A stretch of 54,411 nucleotides of DNA from Microbacterium sp. K24 (GCF_004794465.1 NZ_SSDJ01000137.1:1-54411), one strand, 5' to 3'. Shown: positions 9,334 through 16,522, counted from the stretch's first letter. Numbers and translations: made by a program. Notes: generated by a model from the sequence alone, not told the origin.

Positions 9334-9879
9334 TCAGGCCGTCTGGCCGGCGTGCGTGCCTTCGCCGATCTCCTCGACGACCTTCGCGTTGAACGCGGGG
9401 AGGTCGTCCGGGGTGCGGCTGGAGACCAGGCCCTCGTCGACCACGACCTCTTCGTCGACCCAGGTCGCCCCGGCATTGCGGAGGTCGGTCTGCAGGCTGG
9501 GGTAGCTCGTGAGGGTGCGCCCGTCGACGACGCCGGCCTCGATGAGAATCCACGCGCCGTGGCAGATCACTCCCACCGGCTTGTGCTGATCGAAGAACGC
9601 GCGGGCGAGGGCGATCGAGGGCTTGTCCATGCGCAGGTGATCGGCGTTCACGACGCCGCCGGGCAGCACGAGCGCGTCGAACTGGTCCGCGGTGGCATCC
9701 GCGGCCGTGAGGTCGACCGACTGCTCGTGGCCGTTCTTGCCGGTGATGCGGCCGCTGTCGGGAGCGATCAGAGTCGCACTCGCGCCCTCGGCGGTCACCG
9801 CGTCCCACGGGCTGGTCAGCTCGCTGTCCTCGAATCCGTCTGTCGCCAGGAATGCCACTCGGCTGCCGGTGAGAGTCAT
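9334..9879 (-). CDS. DJ-1/PfpI family protein (type 1 glutamine amidotransferase-like)
   Basis: A 181-residue PfpI/YhbO-like protein. It has VAFLATDGFEDSE at the N-terminus, with the conserved Glu, and the nucleophile elbow VICHGAW with the catalytic Cys and adjacent His. The end, VDEGLVSSRTPDDLPAFN, is the typical YhbO/PfpI substrate-pocket region. Family members act as deglycases or chaperones against glycation or stress; the precise activity cannot be read here. It is convergent with the CGNR gene and downstream of the SRPBCC gene, separated by a 143-bp gap in which I see no gene. Confidence 0.88.
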   Translation of the reverse strand: MTLTGSRVAFLATDGFEDSELTSPWDAVTAEGASATLIAPDSGRITGKNGHEQSVDLTAADATADQFDALVLPGGVVNADHLRMDKPSIALARAFFDQHKPVGVICHGAWILIEAGVVDGRTLTSYPSLQTDLRNAGATWVDEEVVVDEGLVSSRTPDDLPAFNAKVVEEIGEGTHAGQTA

Positions 9880-10022
9880 CGTTCGTCCTTTCGTGGGGAG
9901 TCATGTCCCGGCGGGATCACGGGAACACGGTTCGACTCTCTCGCGGAGGGCGGAGATGGTGAAAGGGGGTGGTCGAACGCGGACGGCGGTGCTATACGCG
10001 GGTCGAGGCGGCGGGGAGCGCC

Positions 10023-10484
10023 TCAGGCCAGGTATCGCCCCAGCGCCTCGAGGAGGCCGCGAGTGCCCTGCTCGCGCCCGACCCCGCCCTCCCAGAACTG
10101 GTCGAAGAAGACGCCGTGCTCGATGTGCGTGAATCGGGTGCCTCCGTCGATCGCCTCGAACTCGAGAGACGCCACGGAGGTCGACATGTGCACGCCGTCG
10201 ATCCACATGTCGTAGGTCGTCACGATGCGGACGTGTTCGACGATGTCGGTGTAGGTGGCTTCATAGCGCGAGGTCGGACGGTCATGGAACGCGCTCTCGG
10301 CGATGTCGCGTCCGCCGACACGGAAGTCGAAGACCCACTCGCGGGCCTTCATCGATGATCCCGCTCCCCACCAGCGGAGCTTCTCGTCTTCCACGGCGAA
10401 GGCGTCCCAGACGCGCTCGACGGGGGAGGGGTAGTCCCGGGTGAGGTCGAACCCGGAGCGGGCGAGCCGGCGCTCTGTCGTCAT
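10023..10484 (-). CDS. SRPBCC / AHSA1-like domain protein
   Basis: A 153-residue START-like (AHSA1) protein: FDLTRDYPSPVERVWDAFAVEDEKLRWWG, then FDFRVGGRD and a C-terminal GGTRFTHIEHGVFFDQFWEGG. Such proteins bind small hydrophobic ligands. It is the last gene of an operon with an ArsR regulator and a DHFR-like enzyme; ArsR-SRPBCC pairs are common in actinobacteria. The gap to the DHFR-like stop is 9 bp. Confidence 0.88.
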   Translation of the reverse strand: MTTERRLARSGFDLTRDYPSPVERVWDAFAVEDEKLRWWGAGSSMKAREWVFDFRVGGRDIAESAFHDRPTSRYEATYTDIVEHVRIVTTYDMWIDGVHMSTSVASLEFEAIDGGTRFTHIEHGVFFDQFWEGGVGREQGTRGLLEALGRYLA

Positions 10485-10493
10485 CGGCTCGTC

Positions 10494-11144
10494 CTATCGG
10501 GTCAGGGTGACGTGGATCTCGCCGCTCTCGGCGACCTCCGTCGTCACGGTGTGGGTGAGGTCGAACCCGCGCAGGTCGTCCCACAGGCGATTGCCGCGAC
10601 CGAGGAAGATCGGCGCGACCATCAGGTGCAGGTCGTCGACCAGGCCGGCGCGCAGGAAGTCTCGCGCCGTGCGGTATCCGCCGCCGATGCGCACGTCGAA
10701 ACCGCCCGCGGCCTCGGTGGCTTCGGCGAGCACGTCTTCGATCGCGGCGTCGCGGAAGTGGAAGGTCGTGCCCCCGTCCATGGGGATCGGTGGACGAGGA
10801 GCCGTGTGGGTGAGCACATAGACCGGAGTGCCGAACGGAGGGGTGTCTCCCCACCACCCCTTCCAGTCCGCATCGTCGGGGAAGGTGTGGAGGCCGAACA
10901 TCCCCGCCCCCATGATCTCGGCGCCGATGCCGTCGAAGAACGACCTCGCGTACCTGTCGTCGACGCCGGTCGTGCCGGCGCCGCTGGTGTCGCCGAAGAT
11001 CTTCTCGCGGAAGGTGCGGGTCGCTGCATACGCGGCGGTGATGCGCCCCCAGTCCTCGCCCATCGGATTCTCGGGCGTGGGCGTCGGGTCGGCAGGCGTG
11101 TAGCCGTCGAGTGACGTGAACAGGTCCATGCGAACGCGGGTCAT
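10494..11144 (-). CDS. dihydrofolate reductase family protein (RibD C-terminal-like)
   Basis: 216 residues from the ATG at 11144, chosen because AAGGAGA lies just upstream. It begins TRVRMDLFTSLDGYTP and has FREKIFGDTSGAGTTGVDDRY, VYVLTHTAPRPP and the RIGGGYRTARDFLRAGLVDDLHLMVAPIFLGRG core of the RibD-C/DHFR-like fold. These proteins are usually NADPH-dependent reductases of unknown substrate, distinct from FolA. It begins one base after the ArsR stop, so it belongs to the ArsR-controlled operon. Confidence 0.87.
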   Translation of the reverse strand: MTRVRMDLFTSLDGYTPADPTPTPENPMGEDWGRITAAYAATRTFREKIFGDTSGAGTTGVDDRYARSFFDGIGAEIMGAGMFGLHTFPDDADWKGWWGDTPPFGTPVYVLTHTAPRPPIPMDGGTTFHFRDAAIEDVLAEATEAAGGFDVRIGGGYRTARDFLRAGLVDDLHLMVAPIFLGRGNRLWDDLRGFDLTHTVTTEVAESGEIHVTLTR

Positions 11145-11145
11145 G

Positions 11146-11484
11146 TCAGTTCTCCTTCGGGGTGGTGCGGGTGAGATGGATGCCGAGGCGATCGGCCTGA
11201 TGCTCGGCGGGAGTCCGCTGCTCACCCAGCCACAGGTGCAGCACGTCGAGGGCGCCGGGTCGAAGGGTCACGGTGCGGACGCGTCCGTGCTTCTCCGAGG
11301 TGATGACGCCCGCGTCTTCGAGCACGCGGAGGTGCTGCATGAGCGACGGCAGCGCCATCGCGAACGGGGCCGCGAGGTCGGACACCACCGCGGGGGACTT
11401 CGCCAGCCGCTCCACGACAGCGCGACGCGTCGGATCCGCGAGAGCGCGGAGCACGGCGTCGACGTCATCCTGATAGTTAGGCAT
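11146..11484 (-). CDS. ArsR-family winged-helix transcriptional regulator
   Basis: 112 residues starting MPNYQDDVDAVLRALADPTRRAVVERLAKSP, the canonical ArsR start (LADPTRRAVVERL), with the recognition region MALPSLMQHLRVLEDAGVITSEKHGRVRTV. No metal-binding Cys pair is visible in the DNA-reading helix, so it probably senses something other than arsenic-type metals. The ATG at 11484 sits inside a perfect palindrome, suggesting autorepression and possibly a leaderless or near-leaderless mRNA. It heads the ArsR-DHFR-SRPBCC operon. Confidence 0.9.
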   Translation of the reverse strand: MPNYQDDVDAVLRALADPTRRAVVERLAKSPAVVSDLAAPFAMALPSLMQHLRVLEDAGVITSEKHGRVRTVTLRPGALDVLHLWLGEQRTPAEHQADRLGIHLTRTTPKEN

Positions 11485-11494
11485 TTGCCTAACT
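11475..11494 (-). promoter_or_regulatory. probable ArsR operator (perfect palindrome over the start codon)
   Basis: AGTTAGGCA-TT-TGCCTAACT is a perfect 9-bp inverted repeat with a 2-bp centre. The arsR start codon (11482-11484) is inside its left arm, and the last codons and stop of the HNH gene overlap its right arm. Symmetry and position fit an autoregulatory ArsR site. Confidence 0.75.
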
Positions 11495-12010
11495 GTACGA
11501 CAAGGCGTCGATGTCGGCAAGGGGCTCGTTCATGGCGAGAGAACGCCAATTCCTTCCCATCCGCTCATAGGTCGCGATCGCATGGCAGTTCCGGCAGCGC
11601 ACGTCGCACTTCTCGACCTCGGCAGCCACCAGAGGGATGTTGAAACCGTTCCGCACCAGCTGCATGACTCCGTCACGCTTGCCACTGCCCGGACGATGAT
11701 CGAAATCGAGGACTCTGAGATCGCGCTCTCCGCAATCCACGCAGGGATGACGTCGCAGGTACTCGGAGATGAACGCGATACTCGCTCGTCTCTGTGCGTT
11801 CGACCTCTCACGGATCACCGCGATGTGGTGGTCTCGGTTGCGCGCATAGTAGGCGCGAGACGACGCACGGTTGCACTCTCGGCAGACCTCTTGCCGTCCG
11901 TCGGTGCGCGAAGACTTCCGATTGAAATCGGAGAACGGCTTGATCTCTCGGCAGGCGCCGCAGCGCTTCCTCGGCTCATCCGGCGCGGATGAAGACGGTG
12001 GATCCTGCAT
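11489..12010 (-). CDS. free-standing HNH endonuclease next to the intron-bearing tRNA-Lys
   Basis: 173 residues from the ATG at 12010. The N-terminal zinc ribbon is CGACREIKPFSDFNRKSS..CRECN, followed by a basic helix (RAYYARNRDHHIAVIRERSN). The HNH core is CVDCGERDLRVLDFDHRPG with a second knuckle CDVRCRNCHAIATY. The DFDH segment carries the Asp-His of the active site. The start is 80 bp downstream of the mature end of tRNA-Lys and on the same strand, so it could be read from the tRNA promoter. The 3' end overlaps the ArsR operator. It may be an unrelated HNH protein, or a free-standing homing endonuclease connected with the tRNA intron; the second is inference. Confidence 0.8.
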   Translation of the reverse strand: MQDPPSSSAPDEPRKRCGACREIKPFSDFNRKSSRTDGRQEVCRECNRASSRAYYARNRDHHIAVIRERSNAQRRASIAFISEYLRRHPCVDCGERDLRVLDFDHRPGSGKRDGVMQLVRNGFNIPLVAAEVEKCDVRCRNCHAIATYERMGRNWRSLAMNEPLADIDALSYS

Positions 12011-12090
12011 GTCGGCCCCAGCTCTCTCGCTGTGGGCACGATAGCGCGACCGTCCGACAGGCGTGAGTGTCGCGCCGGGAGATATACGGG

Positions 12091-12383
12091 TGGGCCCTGT
12101 GGGGATCGAACCCACAACCCGCGGATTAACTTGCCACTTCGGCTTTCGCCGCCGCCGTTACCGGCGTTCGTGGTCTGGACTGTCCCTTCACCAAGGCTCC
12201 CGCCGTAGGTGCCACCCGTCCAGTCTCTACACCTTCCGGACCGATGGTCCGGCTTGGCTCGGGATTGCCAACTGGTCTCCCAGGAAGGGTTCCCCGACTT
12301 TGAGTGGTGTCATCCTCGAGGTTTCCCCCGAGGCGCTCCTATTTTGTTGAAGTCCGCTGCTCTGCCAATTGAGCTAAAGGCCC
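12091..12383 (-). tRNA. tRNA-Lys(UUU) interrupted by a group I intron
   Basis: Read on the minus strand, the 5' exon (12350-12383, 34 nt) ends GCGGACTT and the 3' exon (12091-12129, 39 nt) begins TTAATCCGC. Joined, they give a normal 73-nt tRNA: acceptor GGGCCTT/AGGGCCC, D stem GCTC/GAGC, anticodon stem GCGGA/TCCGC, loop CTTTTAA (anticodon UUU), a 5-nt variable loop, T stem GTGGG/CCCAC and discriminator A. The intron lies between positions 34 and 35, the same site as the cyanobacterial tRNA-Leu(UAA) intron. The short variable loop excludes Leu and Ser. TAGACT at 12392-12397 may be its -10 element. Confidence 0.9.
12130..12349 (-). other. group I intron (IC3-like), 220 nt, no internal ORF
   Basis: The intron begins after U34 and ends in G, as group I introns do. 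It carries the core signatures seen in the Azoarcus and Anabaena tRNA introns: GCAATCCCGAGCCAAGC (P4-P6 side), GAAGGTGTAGAGACTGGACG (P7/P3 side), CACC..GGTG (P8) and AGGGACAGTCCAG (3' P7). P1 can form between exon CUU and intron GAG, as in Anabaena, and P9 contains CGCCG-GTAA-CGGCG. The size matches the smallest self-splicing bacterial introns (about 205-250 nt), so it is probably an active ribozyme. Confidence 0.92.
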
Positions 12384-12405
12384 GTGCGACAAGTCTAGTG
12401 CGCAC

Positions 12406-12447
12406 AGAAGGGGCCGCCGGTGAACAGTGTCACCGACGGCCCCTTCT
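12406..12447 (-). terminator. terminator of the fasciclin gene
   Basis: A long hairpin: AGAAGGGGCCG-C-CGGTG pairs with CACCG-A-CGGCCCCTTCT, one mismatch and an 8-nt loop. It lies between the end of the fasciclin gene (12524) and tRNA-Lys (starting at 12383), so it separates the two minus-strand units. Confidence 0.8.
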
Positions 12448-12523
12448 CCTTCTCACGTTCCTCCCCCGAGACGAGAGAAGGTCGCTTGCCGGGAAAGCCC
12501 CTCCCGGCAGGTTCTGTCCCTGA

Positions 12524-13183
12524 TTACATCGGGGGCATCAGGACCGTGTCGATGAGGTACACGGTCGCGTTGGCGGTCTGGACGCCACCGCAGATGACGG
12601 TGGAGGTTCCGTTGACCATCAGGTCGTCTCCGCTGCCGGTGACCTCGAGGTCAGCGCCCTGAACGGTCGGGTGCGTGCCGACGATCTCGTCCGGAGCGAT
12701 CTGGCCGGGGACCACGTGGTACGTCAGGATCGAGCTCAGCAGGGCGCTGTCGGTCTTGAGCGTCTCGATGGTGGCGGGGTCGATCTTCGCGAAGGCGTCG
12801 TCCACCGGTGCGAAGACGGTGAACTCGTCACCGTTGAGCGTGTCGACGAGGTCGACGTCGGGGTTGAGCTGACCGCTGACCGCGGCGACGAGCGTCTTCA
12901 GGAGGGGGTTGTTGGAGGCGGCCACGGCGACCGGGTCCTTCGACATGCCCTCGACGGAACCTGCGCCGTCCGGGACCTGCTCGGCGTATGCGGCGCAGCC
13001 GGCGCCGACGAGGTTCGCGGCCGGGTCCATCGCCTCTTCGCTGGGCGCTGCCGACTCGGAGGTCATCGGCTCCGACGACTCCTCTTCAGCCGGGGTGCTT
13101 CCCATCGAACAGGCGGAGAGCAGGAATGCGCTCGCCAGCGTGAGAGTGATTGCCGCAGTGACCTTCTTCTTGGTGCTGAACAT
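12524..13183 (-). CDS. fasciclin-domain lipoprotein (MPT70/MPB83-like)
   Basis: 219 residues. The signal peptide has a lipobox, LLSAC (Cys25), followed by a Ser/Glu/Ala-rich linker. A single FAS1 domain starts near residue 70, with [15 protein letters not shown], the H1 box [17 protein letters not shown] and the H2-like [13 protein letters not shown], ending [13 protein letters not shown]. Layout and length match mycobacterial MPT83/MPT70, the main SigK targets. It is divergent from sigK-rskA and has a SigK-like promoter about 50 bp upstream, so it is very likely part of that regulon. The start has a strong upstream AAGGAG-type site (GAAGGAGC). Confidence 0.93.
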   Translation of the reverse strand: MFSTKKKVTAAITLTLASAFLLSACSMGSTPAEEESSEPMTSESAAPSEEAMDPAANLVGAGCAAYAEQVPDGAGSVEGMSKDPVAVAASNNPLLKTLVAAVSGQLNPDVDLVDTLNGDEFTVFAPVDDAFAKIDPATIETLKTDSALLSSILTYHVVPGQIAPDEIVGTHPTVQGADLEVTGSGDDLMVNGTSTVICGGVQTANATVYLIDTVLMPPM

Positions 13184-13230
13184 CTCGAGCTCCTTCAGAT
13201 TGAGCCACGGCCTCTCCGTGGCGTCGAGAT

Positions 13231-13259
13231 GTGTTCGGAGCCCCGTCGCGATCGGATGG
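13231..13259 (-). promoter_or_regulatory. SigK-type promoter of the fasciclin gene
   Basis: On the minus strand CCATCC (13254-13259) is followed after 15 nt by CCGAACAC (13231-13238). The mycobacterial SigK consensus is CCATCC, about 16 nt, then CCGAATCT. A transcript starting just downstream would have a ~40-nt leader. Confidence 0.65.
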
Positions 13260-13390
13260 GGGAAATCTCGGAATCGGTTTTTTCGTCACCAATCCGTGAT
13301 GTTCGCGGGCCTCGACGATCTCTCTCGCCTATAGGGGAGTATTCGCTCACGATCGGGTGACGCTGCACGAGAACGGGGGCAAGATGCGGC

Positions 13391-13990
13391 ATGCTTGTAA
13401 GGATGGTCATCGATGGAATGGAAGTGCCCGAGGACGGGACGGCGAACGATGCCGTCGCCACCCTCCTCGTCCGCACCGCCGCCGGTGATCAGCAGGCCTT
13501 CGCGGAGCTCTACGACTCGCTCTCGTCCCGCGTCTTCGGACTCATCCTGCGCGTGCTGGTGAACCGCTCCCAGAGCGAGGAAGTGCTCCAGGAAGTTTTC
13601 CTCGAGATCTGGCAATCCGCTTCGCGCTTCGCTCCGAACAGAGGTCAAGGACGAGCGTGGGTGATGACAATCGCACACCGTCGGGCCGTGGATCGGGTGC
13701 GTGCATCCCAGTCCAGTGCGGACCGTGATGTGCGGGCGGGTCTCAGGGACATCGGTGTGGCGCACGACAGTGTGGCCGAGCAGGTGGAACTCGGGATCGA
13801 CGGCGAGAAGGTCGTCGAAGCACTCACAGGACTCCCGGAGGCGCAGCGCGAAGCTCTCGTGCTCGCTTATTACGGTGGTTACAGTCAGAACGAGATTTCG
13901 GTGCTCGTGGGAGCACCATTGGGGACGATCAAGACACGCATGCGAGACGGGCTCACCCGTCTTCGAGCAGCCATGGGGGTGACAGCATGA
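13391..13990 (+). CDS. sigK: ECF-type RNA polymerase sigma factor SigK
   Basis: 199 residues. Region 2 runs FAELYDSLSSRVFGLILRVLVNRSQSEEVLQEVFLEIWQ-like, and region 4 is LPEAQREALVLAYYGGYSQNEISVLVGAPLGTIKTRMRDGLTRLR-like. The next gene is an RskA-type anti-sigma factor overlapping by 4 bp, and a fasciclin lipoprotein is divergent, which together identify SigK. In-frame ATGs at 13391, 13403 and 13418 compete; none has an ideal ribosome site, so the first 9 residues are uncertain. Held inactive by RskA until membrane signalling releases it. Confidence 0.92.
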   Translation: MLVRMVIDGMEVPEDGTANDAVATLLVRTAAGDQQAFAELYDSLSSRVFGLILRVLVNRSQSEEVLQEVFLEIWQSASRFAPNRGQGRAWVMTIAHRRAVDRVRASQSSADRDVRAGLRDIGVAHDSVAEQVELGIDGEKVVEALTGLPEAQREALVLAYYGGYSQNEISVLVGAPLGTIKTRMRDGLTRLRAAMGVTA

Positions 13991-14760
13991 ACGAGCAGGA
14001 GTTCGCAGAACTCGCGGCAGGAGCCGCCATGAACGCATTGACGCCCGACGACGAGCGTCGCTTCCGCCATGCTCTCGTCGCCCACCCCGAGTGGCGCGGC
14101 ATCGCCGAAGCCGACGTAGAGACCGCCGAGATGCTCTCCCTGTCGACTGTTCCGGAGACCCCGCCGGCCGGTATCCGGGCCGCGCTACTGGCCCAGATCG
14201 CGGAGACCCCGCAGGGCGGGATCCCGGCAGAACCGGCGGAATCTCCCGAATCCGCCGATGAGCTTCCGCGTGCCGATTCCGCGGCGTCCATCACGGCTCC
14301 GCGCCGGTGGAGCCGTGCCATCTTCGCGCTCGCCGCGTGCCTCGCGGTGCTCGTCGGTGTGGGCATCGGCGCCGTCGCACTCAACCAGCAGCTGAATCGT
14401 CCGGCATCCGTCGTCGCGCTGCAGGAGATCCAGTCCGCGCCCGACGCGCAGAAGGCCACGGTCGAGCTCGCCGACGGCGGCACAGCCACGGCGCACTGGT
14501 CGGCATCGGCCGGCGCCGCGGTGCTCGTCACCGACGGCATCCCCGCACCCGCAGACGGAAAGAGCTACGAGCTCTGGTTCGTCCGCGACGAGACGGCGGT
14601 TCCTGCCGGCGTCTTCGCGGTCGAGGACGGTCGTGCCACGGCCCAGCTCGAAGGCGACATGCACGCCGGCGATGTGATCGCCGTCACGGTCGAGCAGGCC
14701 GGAGGCTCGCCGACGGGAACGCCGACGACGGATCCGTTCATCGTGATCCCGACGGCCTGA
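13987..14760 (+). CDS. rskA: anti-sigma-K factor RskA
   Basis: 257 residues, ATG overlapping the sigK stop. The cytoplasmic N-terminus has the anti-sigma zinc-less helical domain (LAAGAAMNALTPDDERRF, HPEWRG). One membrane helix spans about residues 111-131 (AIFALAACLAVLVGVGIGAV), and the outer C-terminal domain has KSYELWFVRDETAVPAGVF and DVIAVTVEQAGGSPTGTPT, as in RskA. It sequesters SigK and is presumably cut by regulated intramembrane proteolysis. The stop codon lies in a 14-bp tandem repeat. Confidence 0.93.
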   Translation: MNEQEFAELAAGAAMNALTPDDERRFRHALVAHPEWRGIAEADVETAEMLSLSTVPETPPAGIRAALLAQIAETPQGGIPAEPAESPESADELPRADSAASITAPRRWSRAIFALAACLAVLVGVGIGAVALNQQLNRPASVVALQEIQSAPDAQKATVELADGGTATAHWSASAGAAVLVTDGIPAPADGKSYELWFVRDETAVPAGVFAVEDGRATAQLEGDMHAGDVIAVTVEQAGGSPTGTPTTDPFIVIPTA

Positions 14761-14786
14761 TCCCGACGGCCTGATCCCGACGGCCT
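14745..14786 (+). repeat. three perfect 14-bp tandem repeats across the rskA stop
   Basis: GATCCCGACGGCCT is repeated three times without spacer. The first copy encodes the last residues of RskA (IPTA), and its junction supplies the TGA. 14 is not a multiple of three, so copy-number change could only matter downstream of the stop. Confidence 0.9.
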
Positions 14787-14817
14787 GATCCGCCCGGAAC
14801 GCGGGTAGCCTGGTTCG

Positions 14818-15447
14818 ATGCCCGAGCAGCATCGCCGTCCCATCCGTCGACCGACCAGCGCCTTCGACAACATCGTCGGCGCGCACGATCCCGCCGAGGA
14901 GACGCGCGTCGCCCACGCGACGGCATCCGCTCTGCTCACCCGCGTGCGCGCGGACGAGAGCGGGGCGAGCGCCGAGCGCCTGGTCGCCTTCACGGCTGAG
15001 CACGGCATCGACGAGATCGCAGAACTCTGGTCGAAGGCGCCGTCGCGCACGCTGCCCGGAGCTCTGTGGCGGCTCTACGTGCTGCAGCTGGCGATCCACG
15101 GCGACCCGCACACGGCGGCCCTGCTGTACGAACGAGGCCGCGTCGAACTGCACTCCGCCGACATCGTCATCGCGGGTGCGCCTGTTCCGGCGGAACCGGA
15201 CGAACTGGTCGCGCTCATCGACACGATCCTCCGCGGCGCGTTCCGCGGGGACTTCGCCGTCGCACTCGATCGTGCGGCTGCGTTCTGTCGAGTGCAGGCA
15301 TCCGGCGCGACGCACACGGCCGACGACTACGAGCCGACCGAGCCGGCGCGGGCGAGCGAGCTCACGACGAGAGCCCTGCGTCTCAGCAGCTACGGGCAGG
15401 ACCTCTCGGCTGCTGCAGTGCTCTGGCGTCTGGGTTCCCTGGCCTAA
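14818..15447 (+). CDS. conserved actinobacterial protein of unknown function
   Basis: 209 residues from the ATG at 14818. Recognisable blocks are RPTSAFDNIV, ATASALLTRVRADESGASAERLV, ELWSKAPSRTLPGALWRLYVLQ and the end LRLSSYGQDLSAAAVLWRLGSLA. Homologues in Microbacteriaceae are often mislabelled as RNA polymerase subunits; nothing here supports that. It is predicted helical and soluble, without membrane segments or known catalytic motifs. It lies between rskA and a pabC-like gene, and neither neighbour suggests its role. Confidence 0.75.
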   Translation: MPEQHRRPIRRPTSAFDNIVGAHDPAEETRVAHATASALLTRVRADESGASAERLVAFTAEHGIDEIAELWSKAPSRTLPGALWRLYVLQLAIHGDPHTAALLYERGRVELHSADIVIAGAPVPAEPDELVALIDTILRGAFRGDFAVALDRAAAFCRVQASGATHTADDYEPTEPARASELTTRALRLSSYGQDLSAAAVLWRLGSLA

Positions 15448-15485
15448 CGGGAACGGGGGCACGAAAGCTCCCGCGCAGAGAAAGA

Positions 15486-15561
15486 CCGGGCCGCAAGAAC
15501 GCCTCTCGGCGGAAGGCCGCTCAAAGCGGCAAAAATTGGAGCCCGGGGTTATGCGGCCCGG
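15486..15561 (+). ncRNA. unidentified structured RNA in the leader of the pabC-like gene
   Basis: A 10-bp perfect outer stem CCGGGCCGCA (15486-15495)/TGCGGCCCGG (15552-15561) encloses two further hairpins, CGCC-TCTC-GGCG (15500-15511) and GCCGCT-CAA-AGCGGC (15516-15530), then an A-rich stretch AAAAATT. GCTCC before the outer stem (around 15467) could pair with GGAGC inside it, giving a pseudoknot. It ends about 55 nt before the next start codon. I could not match it to a riboswitch class I know, so both function and boundaries are open. Confidence 0.45.
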
Positions 15562-15617
15562 CCATTCGATTATAACGCGAGACCCCGATCGGTATTCCCG
15601 GACCGTAGGCTCGGAGG

Positions 15618-16502
15618 ATGAACCGGCGCTTCGCACTCATGATCGATCCCGTCGCGGCCGACGAGGACCGCTCCGACTTCGGCGACACCTTCACCTTGGT
15701 GGACGCCGCGGCCCCTGCCCTGAGTGTCGGGGAGCTCAGCACCCAGCGCGGTGACGGCGTCTTCGAGTCCATCGGCGTGGTGGACGGACACGCGCAGGAG
15801 GTGGTGCCGCATCTCGAGCGGCTCGCGCACTCGGCGCGACTGTGCGACCTCCCCGCACCGCATCTGCCGCAGTGGAGGCAGGCGATCGACGAGGCCGCCC
15901 GCCAGTGCGGGGAGGGCGAGGCGGTCATCAAGCTGATCCTCAGCCGCGGCGTCGAGCACGGACCGACGCCGACCGCCTGGGTCACCGCCGCGCCGGCAGC
16001 CGACTTCTCGCGCGTGCGCGCCGAGGGCGTGCGGGTCGTGACGCTCGACCGCGGGTACGACCTGGGAGCGGCGGAGCGGGCGCCCTGGCTGCTCCTCGGC
16101 GCCAAGACGCTCTCCTACGCCGTGAACATGGCCGCGCTGCGCGAGGCGCACCGTCGCGACGCGGACGACGCGATCTTCCTGTCGAGCGACGGCTTCGTGC
16201 TCGAGGCGCCGACGGCGTCGCTCATCCTCCGCTTCGGCGACCGCTTCGTGACGCCGGCGCCGAACGGCGGCATCCTGCACGGCACGACGCAGCTGAGCGT
16301 CTACGAGCACCTGTCCGCGCGCGGGTTCGAGGTCGGATACGACCGCATCCCGGCATCCGATCTCCCTCGGGCGGATGCCGCGTGGCTCGTGTCGAGCGTG
16401 CGTCTCGCAGCCGCGATCACCGCTGTCGACGGGGCCTCGCTGCCGGTCGACCAGGCCCTCACCGACGAGCTGAACGCCTACCTGCTCTCACCGCGCGACT
16501 GA
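15618..16502 (+). CDS. class IV aminotransferase, aminodeoxychorismate lyase-like
   Basis: 294 residues, PLP fold type IV. GDGVFESIGVVDG is the N-terminal active-site block, the PLP lysine is Lys163 in GAKTLSYAVN, then AIFLSSDGFVLEAPTASLIL and TPAPNGGILHGTTQLSVYEH complete the family signature. PabC makes p-aminobenzoate for folate; branched-chain or D-amino-acid aminotransferases share the fold, so the substrate is not certain. Mycobacterium has a similar gene near its FABP/GlnR cluster (Rv0812 region), and the same neighbourhood is seen here. It ends at a shared terminator with pstB and has a structured leader. Confidence 0.82.
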   Translation: MNRRFALMIDPVAADEDRSDFGDTFTLVDAAAPALSVGELSTQRGDGVFESIGVVDGHAQEVVPHLERLAHSARLCDLPAPHLPQWRQAIDEAARQCGEGEAVIKLILSRGVEHGPTPTAWVTAAPAADFSRVRAEGVRVVTLDRGYDLGAAERAPWLLLGAKTLSYAVNMAALREAHRRDADDAIFLSSDGFVLEAPTASLILRFGDRFVTPAPNGGILHGTTQLSVYEHLSARGFEVGYDRIPASDLPRADAAWLVSSVRLAAAITAVDGASLPVDQALTDELNAYLLSPRD

Positions 16503-16522
16503 CGCGTCGGTGCACAGCACGG

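Noticed and set aside
10494..11144. Classical FolA dihydrofolate reductase
   Set aside because: The sequence is of the RibD-C-like family and lies in an ArsR/SRPBCC operon.
12091..12383. tRNA-Leu(UAA) identity, by analogy with cyanobacterial introns
   Set aside because: The variable loop has 5 nt and the anticodon from the joined exons is UUU.
15486..15561. c-di-GMP-I, TPP, cobalamin, ZTP or SRP RNA
   Set aside because: Signature sequences of these families are absent; only a few short similarities such as GGGGTTA remain.
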